Shown in pieces: positions 8,072 through 15,841 of a DNA stretch of 23,031 nt. The DNA is taken from positions 1-23,031 of the IMG/VR virus record IMGVR_UViG_3300033150_000399. One strand, given 5' to 3'. The notes beneath the pieces are model-generated. The model saw nothing but the letters and a program-made list of their open reading frames with translations, ran no database searches and was not told the origin of the DNA. The stretch is from a virus. Position 1 is the first letter of the stretch. Each line of letters opens with the position of its first letter. The position numbers were made by a program, and so were the translations under genes.

Positions 8072-9127
8072 ATGGCTTATCAGACAGGAACATCTACGGG
8101 CCCGGACGATCTGCTGGACAAGCTTAGAACGTTTTTAAGTTCAAACGGCTGGACTATAAACGAATGGTCTGATGAAAGCTCGATGTACGAATCATGGAGC
8201 GGCCTTAACGGTTCGGGTAAGAGGCTTCACGTTCAAAAAACGGCGGGCGATTCGACAGTTATGTATTTCAATTTCAGAAGCGTCAACAGAGGCGTTGTTT
8301 TCGAGGACCACAGTACAGACAGTAGCATAGAAAGTTATGGAAAATATAAGGCGGAGATTACAGGCATTGCTCTTAATGGTTCGACAGGATACAGCGCTTC
8401 AAATAACTGGGACAAGCAGCCCGGATACATGCAGAGCAGCGATGGGAGCTGGGGTGTTTGTATGACTGAATTGTCTCTTACCGCCATACCAGCTTATTAC
8501 TTTTTTCAGGACGGCGATACTGTTATTGTATGCGTGGAATATCAGAGCGGAAAATTTCAATGGTTGGCCTTCGGTCTTTTGGAAAAGCAGGGAACGATAA
8601 CAGGCGGGCAGTTTTTGGCCGGTTCTGTAAATTGTTATGACCCCAGCGAACAAATACTTAATCCAGGCAATTATTTGTCTATGTTTTTTGCTAAAGGTTA
8701 TTCTGCTTTCGGTAATGGGGCTGTTTATTTAGATGCAGACAGTTCGGCTGCATGGCGTTCATCGGGATATATGGGGAGCAATAGCGGAGATACTCATGCC
8801 CAGGACATTCAATTTCCTGGATTGCCTGCAAATAGAGAGACTCCTTCATGGAATGATTCAAATACGATTAACAGCTTTTTTATCACACGAGCGCCGAACC
8901 ATTACAACGGACTTGCGCCAATGGTTCCGCTTTATGTTCTCTGCAAAAGGTCGAACGGCAACTATTCTCTGCTCGGCTGGCCGAAAAGTATCCGAATGCT
9001 TAACTGCTATTACTACGATCCGGCAGAGGAATACAATTTGGGTTCGGACGTCTGGAAAATATTTCCCCAACATAGCAAAGATGATAAAGGCAATATGATG
9101 GGCTTCGCGGTCAAGAAAGTCACTTAA
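8072..9127 (+). CDS. Tail-associated virion protein, paralogue 2
   Basis: A 351-residue protein 7 bases after paralogue 1. The first 35 residues align with that protein (TGxxxGxxxLLxxLxxFL), then the sequence departs: a beta-rich section with KRLHVQKTAGDSTVMYFNFRS and a middle block containing YYFFQDGDTVIVCVEYQSGKFQWLAFGLLEKQG. The ending FPQHSKDDKGNMMGFAVKKVT is strand-like. Gene duplication followed by divergence is the simplest explanation. Presumably a tail tip or fibre-anchoring protein, inferred only from location between tape measure and distal tail genes. Confidence 0.75.
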   Translation: MAYQTGTSTGPDDLLDKLRTFLSSNGWTINEWSDESSMYESWSGLNGSGKRLHVQKTAGDSTVMYFNFRSVNRGVVFEDHSTDSSIESYGKYKAEITGIALNGSTGYSASNNWDKQPGYMQSSDGSWGVCMTELSLTAIPAYYFFQDGDTVIVCVEYQSGKFQWLAFGLLEKQGTITGGQFLAGSVNCYDPSEQILNPGNYLSMFFAKGYSAFGNGAVYLDADSSAAWRSSGYMGSNSGDTHAQDIQFPGLPANRETPSWNDSNTINSFFITRAPNHYNGLAPMVPLYVLCKRSNGNYSLLGWPKSIRMLNCYYYDPAEEYNLGSDVWKIFPQHSKDDKGNMMGFAVKKVT

Positions 9128-9132
9128 TCATT

Positions 9133-10809
9133 ATGGCTGATTATAATGGAACAATGTCGGATGATATACTTTTTGATTCGCTGCGGTTTTGTAGCGATAC
9201 GATTTTAAACAATTCCCCAGCATATCTTAATGTCTGTGATTTGGAAGATGTTTTCATTGCCAAAAGCGGTACTTTCGGACGCAATCTGCCTATTACGATG
9301 AGAGAACATGGGCAGGCTGCACATCTGGTCACGTCTTTTGTCGATGATTATTATAATCGCATCCACGTAGATCCGCTGATACTCAATTTCGGGGCTATCA
9401 TATCGCCACTGACGGAGCAATTGATGGTATGGAATGCGTACTTTGAATCTAAGACATGCAACGATATCGTAGAGGTCAACGGAGATGAATGGGATTTGAC
9501 CGGTTCGACGCCGCCGTTTCAAATGAATGCTCTTGCAAGTACGACGTTTACGCTGGATTTGCCTAAGGAAGGAAGTCCTACTTTTGAGGGCAGTATAACT
9601 TTCGATTTCACGGATGCTAATGACACGATTGTTCTTATTTCTGGTACCAGGATGGAATTGTTTGCCTGGCGACCGCAGAAGGAAATCGTTGAAAAGCTAC
9701 AGTGGGTTACGAACATTCTAAAAAGCAAGGACGGTTCTTTGCAGAGGATATCAGTCAGATATGTTCCGAGACAAAGCTATAAAATATCGTTGATAATTGA
9801 AAGTGAGAAAGAACAGGCACGGATGGATGCCGCGGTGTTTTCGTGGCTAAAGAGGACATGGGGACTTCCGGTATGGCCGGAGCTTGAGATTCATACTGCT
9901 ACGATTAACGCTAATGATACGATTATAACGGTCGATACGACCAATGCCGATTTCAGGGACAACAGCCTTGGCATTATATGGAAATCACCGACAGAGGCCG
10001 AAGTCATTCAAATAGAGACGGTTGCTGCAGACAGTTTGACCTTATCCAATCCTGTCCAGAATACCTATACTGGATTGAAGCTTATTATGCCTTGCAGACA
10101 GGCGGTTATTCAGGGCAATATCATCCGGAAAAACTACAGTGCCGGACTGGCAATGTATGAACTTTTCTTTTTGGTCAAAGACAACGTTCTTTTGACCGGA
10201 TACACTCCGGCAACAACTTACAAGGGCTTGCCGGTTATAACTCAGGCAACGGCTGTGGACCCGACGCAGAAAAAGACGGTGGATGGTGATGTTTCGGTTA
10301 CTGATTATGAGACAGGAGTTTTTGAGCAGTTCAGCGATAGTGACTTTAATATATATCTGCAATCGCATTTGTTCTACAACGACTCAAAGGCCGAAGCGTG
10401 GGAATTTCGCAAATTTCTTCATTCGCTGTATGGTATGCAGGGCGTGTTTTATGTGATAACAGGCAAAAAAGATATGGAATTATCTCAGGGCTTCGGGGCG
10501 TCTGATACCAGTTTTAACATCTATAACGTTGGACTGGCGGACAATATGGGCGTGAACGATTTAAGAAAGGACATAGCATTCGTATTTCCGAACGGCACTC
10601 AATATTATAGAGAAGTAACTGGTATAACAAAATCCGGAAGCGAGGAAATAGTGACTATCGACAGCAACCTTGGTGTATCGGTTGAACCAGGAGATTGTGT
10701 TATCAGCTTTCTGGACAAGATGTGCCTGGCTGAAGATGAGGCCGAATTTATCTGGACTCGGGCGGGCGAGAACCAGTGCAAACTTAATTTGATGGCGGTT
10801 AAGGCGTAA
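9133..10809 (+). CDS. Distal tail (Dit-like) protein
   Basis: A 558-residue protein starting 5 bases after the second paralogue. A block typical of a phage family in this position is visible: FAWRPQKEIVEKLQWVTNIL, SLQRISVRYVPRQSYKISLIIE, then a tryptophan-rich FSWLKRTWGLPVWPE followed by strand pairs (TIITVDTTNADFRD, then GIIWKSPTEAEVIQIE). The last part (VFYVITGKKDMELSQGFGASD) and the closing EAEFIWTRAGENQCKLNLMAV complete a two-part layout. Such proteins form the ring that joins the tube to the tip. It precedes the J-domain gene with a TAATG overlap. Dit assignment is by pattern and position; the fold is not proven. Confidence 0.7.
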   Translation: MADYNGTMSDDILFDSLRFCSDTILNNSPAYLNVCDLEDVFIAKSGTFGRNLPITMREHGQAAHLVTSFVDDYYNRIHVDPLILNFGAIISPLTEQLMVWNAYFESKTCNDIVEVNGDEWDLTGSTPPFQMNALASTTFTLDLPKEGSPTFEGSITFDFTDANDTIVLISGTRMELFAWRPQKEIVEKLQWVTNILKSKDGSLQRISVRYVPRQSYKISLIIESEKEQARMDAAVFSWLKRTWGLPVWPELEIHTATINANDTIITVDTTNADFRDNSLGIIWKSPTEAEVIQIETVAADSLTLSNPVQNTYTGLKLIMPCRQAVIQGNIIRKNYSAGLAMYELFFLVKDNVLLTGYTPATTYKGLPVITQATAVDPTQKKTVDGDVSVTDYETGVFEQFSDSDFNIYLQSHLFYNDSKAEAWEFRKFLHSLYGMQGVFYVITGKKDMELSQGFGASDTSFNIYNVGLADNMGVNDLRKDIAFVFPNGTQYYREVTGITKSGSEEIVTIDSNLGVSVEPGDCVISFLDKMCLAEDEAEFIWTRAGENQCKLNLMAVKA

Positions 10810-11108
10810 TGATAAGGCGGCATATGACAAGACAGGAAGCTTTGAAAATTCTTGGATTGCCTAATGATGCTATTTTTGAACAAATCAAGACTGCCTATCG
10901 AGCAAAGGCAAAAATTTTGCATCCGGACAAAGGCGGCAATATCAAAGATTTTGTCATGCTGAAAGAGGCTTATGAATTGCTGACAGGAAAAAAGAAGGAA
11001 AGGATATTTAACCGTCAGGTAAGGCAAAATTGGCAAGTTGTTTATGTCCATATAAACCCAGGTTCTTTTTATACAAGCACGACATGTTCGTCGTCAAATG
11101 TTTGGTAA
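10809..11108 (+). CDS. Small J-domain (DnaJ-like) protein in the tail operon
   Basis: A 99-residue protein (or 94 if translation starts at ATG 10824, which has the better ribosome site AAGGCGG at 10814-10820). The J domain occupies residues about 7-60: helix I TRQEALKILGL, helix II IKTAYRAKAKIL, the invariant HPD at 38-40 followed by KGG, helix III FVMLKEAYELL. HPD is the motif by which J proteins stimulate Hsp70 (DnaK) ATPase. There is no Gly/Phe-rich or zinc region; the rest is a short tail ending STTCSSSNVW. It overlaps the Dit-like gene (TAATG) and lies three bases before the BR0599-like gene. Likely role, inferred: recruit host DnaK to fold or assemble tail tip proteins. Confidence 0.85.
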   Translation: MIRRHMTRQEALKILGLPNDAIFEQIKTAYRAKAKILHPDKGGNIKDFVMLKEAYELLTGKKKERIFNRQVRQNWQVVYVHINPGSFYTSTTCSSSNVW

Positions 11109-11111
11109 ATT

Positions 11112-11918
11112 ATGTCATACGATAATTATGAACAATCAGTTGCATCTGGCAAGCCGATTGAATTCTATGATTTCTTGGACGACTTCGGAAATCATTGTCG
11201 TATAACATCTTCATCGGTGGCCCTGGTCTATGGCGGCCACACTTATAACCCTGAGCCTTGCAAGAGGTCTAAATTGATGATCTCTGAATCCCAAAAGAAA
11301 AATAAAATGACTTTTCAATTATCGCGAAATAATAAATGGGTAATAAATTATGTTTCCGGACAGCTCGAAGGCAAGGCAACAGTTACCTGTTATCGAAAAC
11401 ATAAAGAAGATTCTGAAGTCAGGTTGTTCTGGTTTGGTGTAATTACTCAGGTAAAATTTGATGGAAACGGTGTGCCTACCATAACGGCAGAGCCAAGGAC
11501 ATCAAGTGTAAGCAGATGCGGAAGGCGAAGAAGATGTCAGAGTCTTTGCGACCATGATTTGTTTGATGCTTATTGCGGTTTGAACAAAGAAACATATAAG
11601 GTTGTTGGAACGATTGATTCTGTAAACGGGCTTGTTATTAACAGCACAACTTTCGGAACAAAGCCGGATAACTGGTTTGCATTCGGCGGCGAATTGGTTG
11701 TTGGAAATGCAAGGCGAATGATTGTGGCTCATACAGGAAACAACATCACGATAACGAGAATAATTCCGGGAATTGCTGCTGGAGATAGCTTTACGGCTTA
11801 TCCCGGATGTGCTCATACGCCGTCTGCTTGTTCGGCTTTCGGCAATAAAATCAATTTTGGCGGCGAGGAAAATCTTCCCAAACGAAATCCTTACGCCGGT
11901 GACCCGATTGTATATTAA
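11112..11918 (+). CDS. BR0599 / DUF2163-like tail protein, cysteine-rich (gpL-like)
   Basis: A 268-residue protein. The N-terminal half has strands typical of the family (PIEFYDFLDDFGNHCRITSSSV, GGHTYNPEPCKRSKL). The C-terminal half has the family signature C-x-D(H)-L-FDAYCG (residues about 153-159) and the closing GCAHTPSACSAFGNKINFGGEENLPKRNPY. Cysteines here cluster (RCGRRRRCQSLCDHD, AYCGL, PGCAHTPSAC). In lambda gpL, which belongs to the same functional slot at the tail tip, a C-terminal cysteine set binds an iron-sulfur cluster; I infer metal binding may apply here. It lies between the J-domain gene and the tail hub gene, as expected for this tip protein. Confidence 0.8.
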   Translation: MSYDNYEQSVASGKPIEFYDFLDDFGNHCRITSSSVALVYGGHTYNPEPCKRSKLMISESQKKNKMTFQLSRNNKWVINYVSGQLEGKATVTCYRKHKEDSEVRLFWFGVITQVKFDGNGVPTITAEPRTSSVSRCGRRRRCQSLCDHDLFDAYCGLNKETYKVVGTIDSVNGLVINSTTFGTKPDNWFAFGGELVVGNARRMIVAHTGNNITITRIIPGIAAGDSFTAYPGCAHTPSACSAFGNKINFGGEENLPKRNPYAGDPIVY

Positions 11919-11927
11919 ATAGGTTAT

Positions 11928-14522
11928 ATGGGAATTATAAATTTGACAATATGTTGGTTTGCTGATAACGGCCAAAGTTTGCAGATAGCTTTCTTGGACT
12001 GGCTGATATGGCTTGCAATATCAGCAGCTATATCATGGTGTATAGGTGAGGCAATAAAGAAAAAGCCTAAAATTAAGGATGTAACACCGAATGAATTTGA
12101 AAAACCAACGTATCAAGAAGGAACTATTTACGGTGTAATATTCGGGATGCCGGCAAGGATAAAAGGCGGTGTTCTTGCCTGGTGGGGTCACACAAAAATC
12201 GTAGCTAAATATGATTATTATACATATAATGAATGGGGAAATAACAAGAGGGAATATTACATCAAAGGTTATAGATATTACATGGGCGAGCAGAGGAATC
12301 TATGTCATGGACCAATCGACGGAATAAAACAAATCTGGTGTGGCGAACGACCAGCCTGGCCTACAAGACATAGTAGGACGCAGCTTGCTTCTGATGGAAA
12401 GACAAGCGCAAGTATTGATTATATGAATTTTTTTGGAGGTGATGATAAGGGCGGTGGAATAAGGGGTACTATATCATTTAATTATGGTTATTTGACACAA
12501 TCGGTTGACAGTTACATGGCATCAAGAATTGGTTCTAATATCTCGGCATACAGAGGTCTTGTTACAGTTGTTTTCAGAAGATTTTATATAGGAACATCAC
12601 CTTATCCGAGAAATTGGAGTTTTCTTCTCAAAAGGACTGACATACTCGATGATGGTTCACCGCAATGGTATTCATCAAAGGCCTGCATACACGAAGACAA
12701 AAGCTACGATTTGAATGCAGCTCATATGCTTCGTGAATGTTTTACCTGCCCGAGATGGGGTTTGGGTTACTCAGAAAGTCTTTTTGACGATGCTGACTGG
12801 ATGCCTTTTGCAGATACTTTATATTCGGAAAAGTTCGGTCTGTCTTATAACTGGGATGACCCTAATGAGACAATCGAGAATTTGATTGATGAAATAAAGC
12901 GTCATATTGATGGCACGGTCTATCAGGATCCGGAAACGGGCAAATTCGTGCCGAAGTTGCTAAGGGATGATTATGTTATCGATAATCTGGAAACTTTTGA
13001 CGAGGATGATATCGAAAGCGTTGATGATTTCGTTCGTCCCTCTTATGGCGAGATACCGGACAAGTTCTATGTTCGGATTGTTGATGTATTAAATAACACA
13101 ACCATTACAATTCCGGACGAAGATCCGGCGGTTAAGTCTATACAGGGTGGAAAAAGCATAGAAGTTAGCTATGATTTTTTGATGATAACAAATACTGCCC
13201 TTGGCGCTAAAGTGGCGGCGAGAGAGAGGTTTAAGACTACGTCAATGCCGGCGACTATGACAATTAAAGGCAAAAGGACGATGAGCCATTTGAGGCCGTT
13301 TGATGTATTTAAGCTATCTTATCAAATCAATCCACAGATACGCATTGAGAGTATGGTTGTCAGAATATTGGAAGTTGATTACGGAACGCTTGAAGATGGC
13401 TATATAACGTTCAAGTGTTCTCAGGATGTTTTCGCCATGAAAGACGCTGTTTACTCTACTCCGCCAGATTCCGGCTGGCAGGATATTGAGAATGAGCCGT
13501 CTGCTTCTCCATACCGTTTGCTTATAGAGGCTCCGTTCTGGGAGCTTGCAAAAAATATGGGTGTATCCGTTGCCGATGGGTATGATGACGATGCTGGTTT
13601 TCTTATGGTATGCGCTTCCAGTCCGAGCGTTGATTCGGTTGATTATAATTTGATGGTAAGGGATGGCCTGACGGAAGAATTCATATTACAGGACGGGAAA
13701 GCGCCGTTCACACCGACCGCTACGATTGATGATGTTCTGCCAAAGAATGCAGAAGATGTTGTTATACAACTTAGCAATTTTGAATTTCCGGAATATATTG
13801 AAGTAGGTTCTTATGCCATAATCGGAAACGAAATAGTCAAGGTTAAGGTTATTGACTATGATGAAGATAATCAGACGCTTTCGGTTACGGTGGCCCGTGG
13901 TGGGCTGGATACGGTGCCGGAATCTCATTCAGCAAACGACCGGATATGGTTTGTAGGTTCAACAAATTACTTTGTACTTAACGAATATATGGCAACAGAT
14001 CAGCCGGGTACGAAGGTTCTGCCCTGGACCTCGATAGGTGTTCTTGATGAAGGTTCAGCACCGATAGACAATGCGAATGCCTTTAACAGCAGGGCTAACA
14101 GACCATATCCCCCAGGAAATTTCAAAATCAATGGCGTCAGTTATCCCAAAGCTTTCAATGGAGAGCCGACTTTAACCTGGGCGCATCGAGACAGATTGCA
14201 GCAGACCAACGAAATCACTGAACACAGCGAGGGTAATATCGGTCCCGAGGCCGGCACAACATATACGCTTAAAATTTACGATGAAAACAACAATCTGGCC
14301 AGGACTGAAACCGGATTGACCGGCACAAGCTATATATACACTGAAGCTAATGAATTATTAGATTGTGGGGCGATTCAGATAAGGCTTCGATTCGTATTGA
14401 ATTCTGTCAGAGATGGTTACGATTCATGGCAGAGCTATGATATTACGGTACCAAGAACGATTTCACCTAATCCGGCTTCAGCAGTATCGTCGGGCGTGGA
14501 CCCGACAGTAGTTATATCATAA
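11928..14522 (+). CDS. Tail hub / host specificity protein (gpJ-like), ending in one 23-residue repeat
   Basis: An 864-residue protein, the largest here. Residues about 18-45 form a hydrophobic helix (FLDWLIWLAISAAISWCIGE) followed by KKKPKIKDVTPNEFEKPTYQEGTIYGVIFGMPARIKGG, a known arrangement in phage hub proteins: helix, basic stretch, then a beta domain giving PVVFG-type strands. The middle is the hub core (IENLIDEIKRHIDGTVYQD, then SVDDFVRPSYGEIPDKFYVRI), followed by beta-rich repeats and a fibronectin-like domain (about 745-840). The final residues ISPNPASAVSSGVDPTVVIS match the 23-residue repeat of the gene at the left end. The protein caps the tail and usually decides host contact. ATG 11928 follows the upstream stop by 9 bases. 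Confidence 0.82.
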   Translation: MGIINLTICWFADNGQSLQIAFLDWLIWLAISAAISWCIGEAIKKKPKIKDVTPNEFEKPTYQEGTIYGVIFGMPARIKGGVLAWWGHTKIVAKYDYYTYNEWGNNKREYYIKGYRYYMGEQRNLCHGPIDGIKQIWCGERPAWPTRHSRTQLASDGKTSASIDYMNFFGGDDKGGGIRGTISFNYGYLTQSVDSYMASRIGSNISAYRGLVTVVFRRFYIGTSPYPRNWSFLLKRTDILDDGSPQWYSSKACIHEDKSYDLNAAHMLRECFTCPRWGLGYSESLFDDADWMPFADTLYSEKFGLSYNWDDPNETIENLIDEIKRHIDGTVYQDPETGKFVPKLLRDDYVIDNLETFDEDDIESVDDFVRPSYGEIPDKFYVRIVDVLNNTTITIPDEDPAVKSIQGGKSIEVSYDFLMITNTALGAKVAARERFKTTSMPATMTIKGKRTMSHLRPFDVFKLSYQINPQIRIESMVVRILEVDYGTLEDGYITFKCSQDVFAMKDAVYSTPPDSGWQDIENEPSASPYRLLIEAPFWELAKNMGVSVADGYDDDAGFLMVCASSPSVDSVDYNLMVRDGLTEEFILQDGKAPFTPTATIDDVLPKNAEDVVIQLSNFEFPEYIEVGSYAIIGNEIVKVKVIDYDEDNQTLSVTVARGGLDTVPESHSANDRIWFVGSTNYFVLNEYMATDQPGTKVLPWTSIGVLDEGSAPIDNANAFNSRANRPYPPGNFKINGVSYPKAFNGEPTLTWAHRDRLQQTNEITEHSEGNIGPEAGTTYTLKIYDENNNLARTETGLTGTSYIYTEANELLDCGAIQIRLRFVLNSVRDGYDSWQSYDITVPRTISPNPASAVSSGVDPTVVIS

Positions 14523-14546
14523 AGGCATAATTTTTTATCTCGCATA

Positions 14547-14577
14547 GGAGCGGGTGGATTGAGGCACCACTCGCTCC
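14547..14577 (+). terminator. Strong hairpin after the tail hub gene, probable late-operon terminator
   Basis: The stem GGAGCGGGTGG (14547-14557) pairs with CCACTCGCTCC (14567-14577), eleven pairs with one G-T wobble and a 9-base loop. It starts 25 bases after the hub stop and is followed by GTTATTTCGTT, a weak T-rich run. No later plus-strand gene appears for about 800 bases, which fits an end of transcription. Confidence 0.65.
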
Positions 14578-14708
14578 GTTATTTCGTTCTGGGGCGGTTA
14601 ATTAGACCTAATGCCTATTATCCTACCTTCTACACGAAAAAACCCGGTAGGCGGCAACCTGGATTATTCTTGGCATATTCTATGAGATGGTTGAGAGTTG
14701 ATAAAAAT

Positions 14709-15062
14709 TCATCGCCTTATTTCATCGCTCGGAACAATTGCGAGTCTTTTGACTATGCCGCCGTCAATCCAAAGAATCAAAGACAGATAATTTGCATGGT
14801 CGTCAAATACCCATTCAATTGTATTTCGTCCGGGTGTAATCATGCCGCAACCGGCCCAGGAATTCTTTACATAACGACCTTGTGAAACAACGTCTGGCGG
14901 TCCGAGTAAATCGGATACGAATTGACTTGTTTGGCCCTGATATATCCTGTGCCCTTTGAAGTCTGTTATCTGGTTGCGATACATCGGGCAGTTACAACCA
15001 GAAACGAAAAATATGCCCGAACAGAAAACCAAAGCAATTGGCAATAAATTGACAGCTTTCAT
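14709..15062 (-). CDS. Small lipoprotein, moron-like
   Basis: A 117-residue reverse-strand protein. I choose ATG at 15060-15062 (MKAVNLLPIALVFCSGIFFV) over the upstream ATG at 15092 because GGAG lies 8 bases before it. Residues 1-20 form a signal peptide ending in the lipobox FVSGC, so Cys would be lipid-modified after cleavage. The mature part begins NCPMYRNQITDFKGHRIYQGQTSQFVSDLLGPPDVVSQGRY, resembling the BamE/SmpA-like small-domain pattern (G-x-T-x-x-x-V, then LGPPD). It is the only gene on this strand in the late region and lies between late and early operons, which is typical for prophage genes that alter the host surface (such as lysogenic lipoproteins blocking superinfection). That role is inferred. 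Confidence 0.8.
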   Translation of the reverse strand: MKAVNLLPIALVFCSGIFFVSGCNCPMYRNQITDFKGHRIYQGQTSQFVSDLLGPPDVVSQGRYVKNSWAGCGMITPGRNTIEWVFDDHANYLSLILWIDGGIVKRLAIVPSDEIRR

Positions 15063-15271
15063 CTTTAACACTCCATGATATTGAAAGCGCATCCATTACT
15101 TTATATCGCAATCCTTGAAAACAATAGTAGGCATAATTTACAAGTGACATCAAAATAATTTCGGACAAAATTGGAAAAATCCGCATTTTTAGCCCGGAAT
15201 TGCAGAAATTTTTCAAAAAATTTTTCGTTTTCAAAAGTTTACACAACAAAGATTTATGATTTATGGCATAT

Positions 15272-15296
15272 AAAAATATAAAATTTTCATATTTTT
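15272..15296. repeat. AT-rich inverted repeat beside the early promoter
   Basis: AAAAATAT (15272-15279) is mirrored by ATATTTTT (15289-15296) with a 9-base spacer, ending 4 bases before the -35 element. It could be an operator for a repressor, but the AT richness makes chance plausible. The wider region 15100-15300 is AT-rich and shows no supportable gene. Confidence 0.25.
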
Positions 15297-15299
15297 CTA

Positions 15300-15328
15300 T
15301 TGACAAAACATATTTTCATGCGTATATT
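15300..15328 (+). promoter_or_regulatory. Consensus sigma70-like promoter for the early operon
   Basis: The -35 hexamer TTGACA (15300-15305) is perfect. A 17-base spacer leads to TATATT (15323-15328), a good -10. Transcription should start near 15335 and read rightward into the small membrane peptide and the early genes. It is the clearest promoter in the window. Confidence 0.8.
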
Positions 15329-15362
15329 ATATTAGAAAGTTAATAAAGAATAAACAAAACTT

Positions 15363-15379
15363 AAAGGGTAGCAGAAATG
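15363..15379 (+). promoter_or_regulatory. Initiation cassette copy 1 (AAAGGGTAGCAGAAATG)
   Basis: An extended ribosome-binding cassette of the form GAAAGGGTAGCA(A/G)(G/A)ATG. The AAAGG part pairs with the 16S anti-Shine-Dalgarno; the constant GTAGC part is not explained by it. Confidence 0.7.
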
Positions 15380-15511
15380 GAAATTACAATATTTATAACA
15401 GTGGTAAGTGTCTATCTGATAATAGCTTACACACGCAAACCTAAACCAAATCAACAAGTCAAATGGCTCAAAAAATCCATAAATACAGGTGACAGCCGTT
15501 GGCTTGTCTGA
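15377..15511 (+). CDS. 44-residue single-pass membrane peptide
   Basis: The ATG is preceded by AAAGGGTAGCAGAA (15363-15376), the shared initiation cassette. Residues 1-18 are hydrophobic (MEITIFITVVSVYLIIAY), followed by a basic, hydrophilic tail (TRKPKPNQQVKWLKKS) ending SRWLV. This gives an inserted N-terminal helix with a positively charged cytoplasmic end. It is the first gene after the consensus promoter. The function is unknown; small membrane peptides near phage control regions sometimes inhibit lysis, secretion or superinfection, but nothing in the sequence decides that. Confidence 0.7.
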   Translation: MEITIFITVVSVYLIIAYTRKPKPNQQVKWLKKSINTGDSRWLV

Positions 15512-15841
15512 GTTCTTTAATCTTTGAAAAGTTAATAGGATGCTTGGGCGGTTACAAGGGCAACGCCCATGATAAGACAGGTGAGCCGGTAGGGTCAAGG
15601 CACTCCGTGAAAATCTGATGTAAATGCCGTGAACAGTCGGGACGATTAAGTCACGCAACTTTTACGCAAATCAGATTTTCAGGTTTAGCTAATCACCGTC
15701 AAGCGAGGTTAAAAACTCGTAGCCCCGAAATCTGATATGTACGTGCTTGGGACAAGTGACACGGTCAGGTCACGATTGAATCTGGCAACGTTAGCTTGTT
15801 GGTCAGTGACGGCATAGCGGTAAGTGACAAAATGACGTTTC
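15512..15841 (+). ncRNA. Candidate structured RNA region between peptide gene and tRNA-like element
   Basis: No reading frame here is supported. Helices: TGGGCG(G)TT with AACGCCCA (15545-15569, one bulge); a 12-pair stem TGAAAATCTGAT (15608-15619) with ATCAGATTTTCA (15670-15681); inside it GTAAA with TTTAC and TGCCGTGA with TCACGCA; GTGAC (15756-15760) with GTCAC (15769-15773). A third copy, AAATCTGAT at 15728-15736, could pair with 15670-15678 in place of the first, giving two mutually exclusive folds. Direct partial repeats (TGCTTGGG at 15541 and 15743; AATCTGAT to GTCACG, 38 and 40 bases) suggest an ancestral duplication. The class is unknown. A DNA role such as an origin or operator array is also possible. 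Confidence 0.5.
15608..15681 (+). repeat. Long hairpin, 12-pair outer stem with two inner stems
   Basis: The outer arms TGAAAATCTGAT and ATCAGATTTTCA are perfect inverted repeats 50 bases apart. The inner parts pair as GTAAA/TTTAC (15620-15624/15661-15665) and TG-C-CGTGA/TCACGCA (15625-15632/15651-15657, one bulged base). About 24 pairs in 74 bases is far above chance. Confidence 0.8.

Noticed and set aside
14559-14885. Plus-strand open frame after the hub gene
   Set aside because: It overlaps the terminator-like hairpin and lies antisense to the lipoprotein gene, with no ribosome site or family.
14992-15306. Reverse-strand open frame of about 104 codons across the AT-rich region
   Set aside because: It runs through the consensus promoter, has low-complexity hydrophobic content and overlaps the lipoprotein start region; no family or ribosome site supports it.
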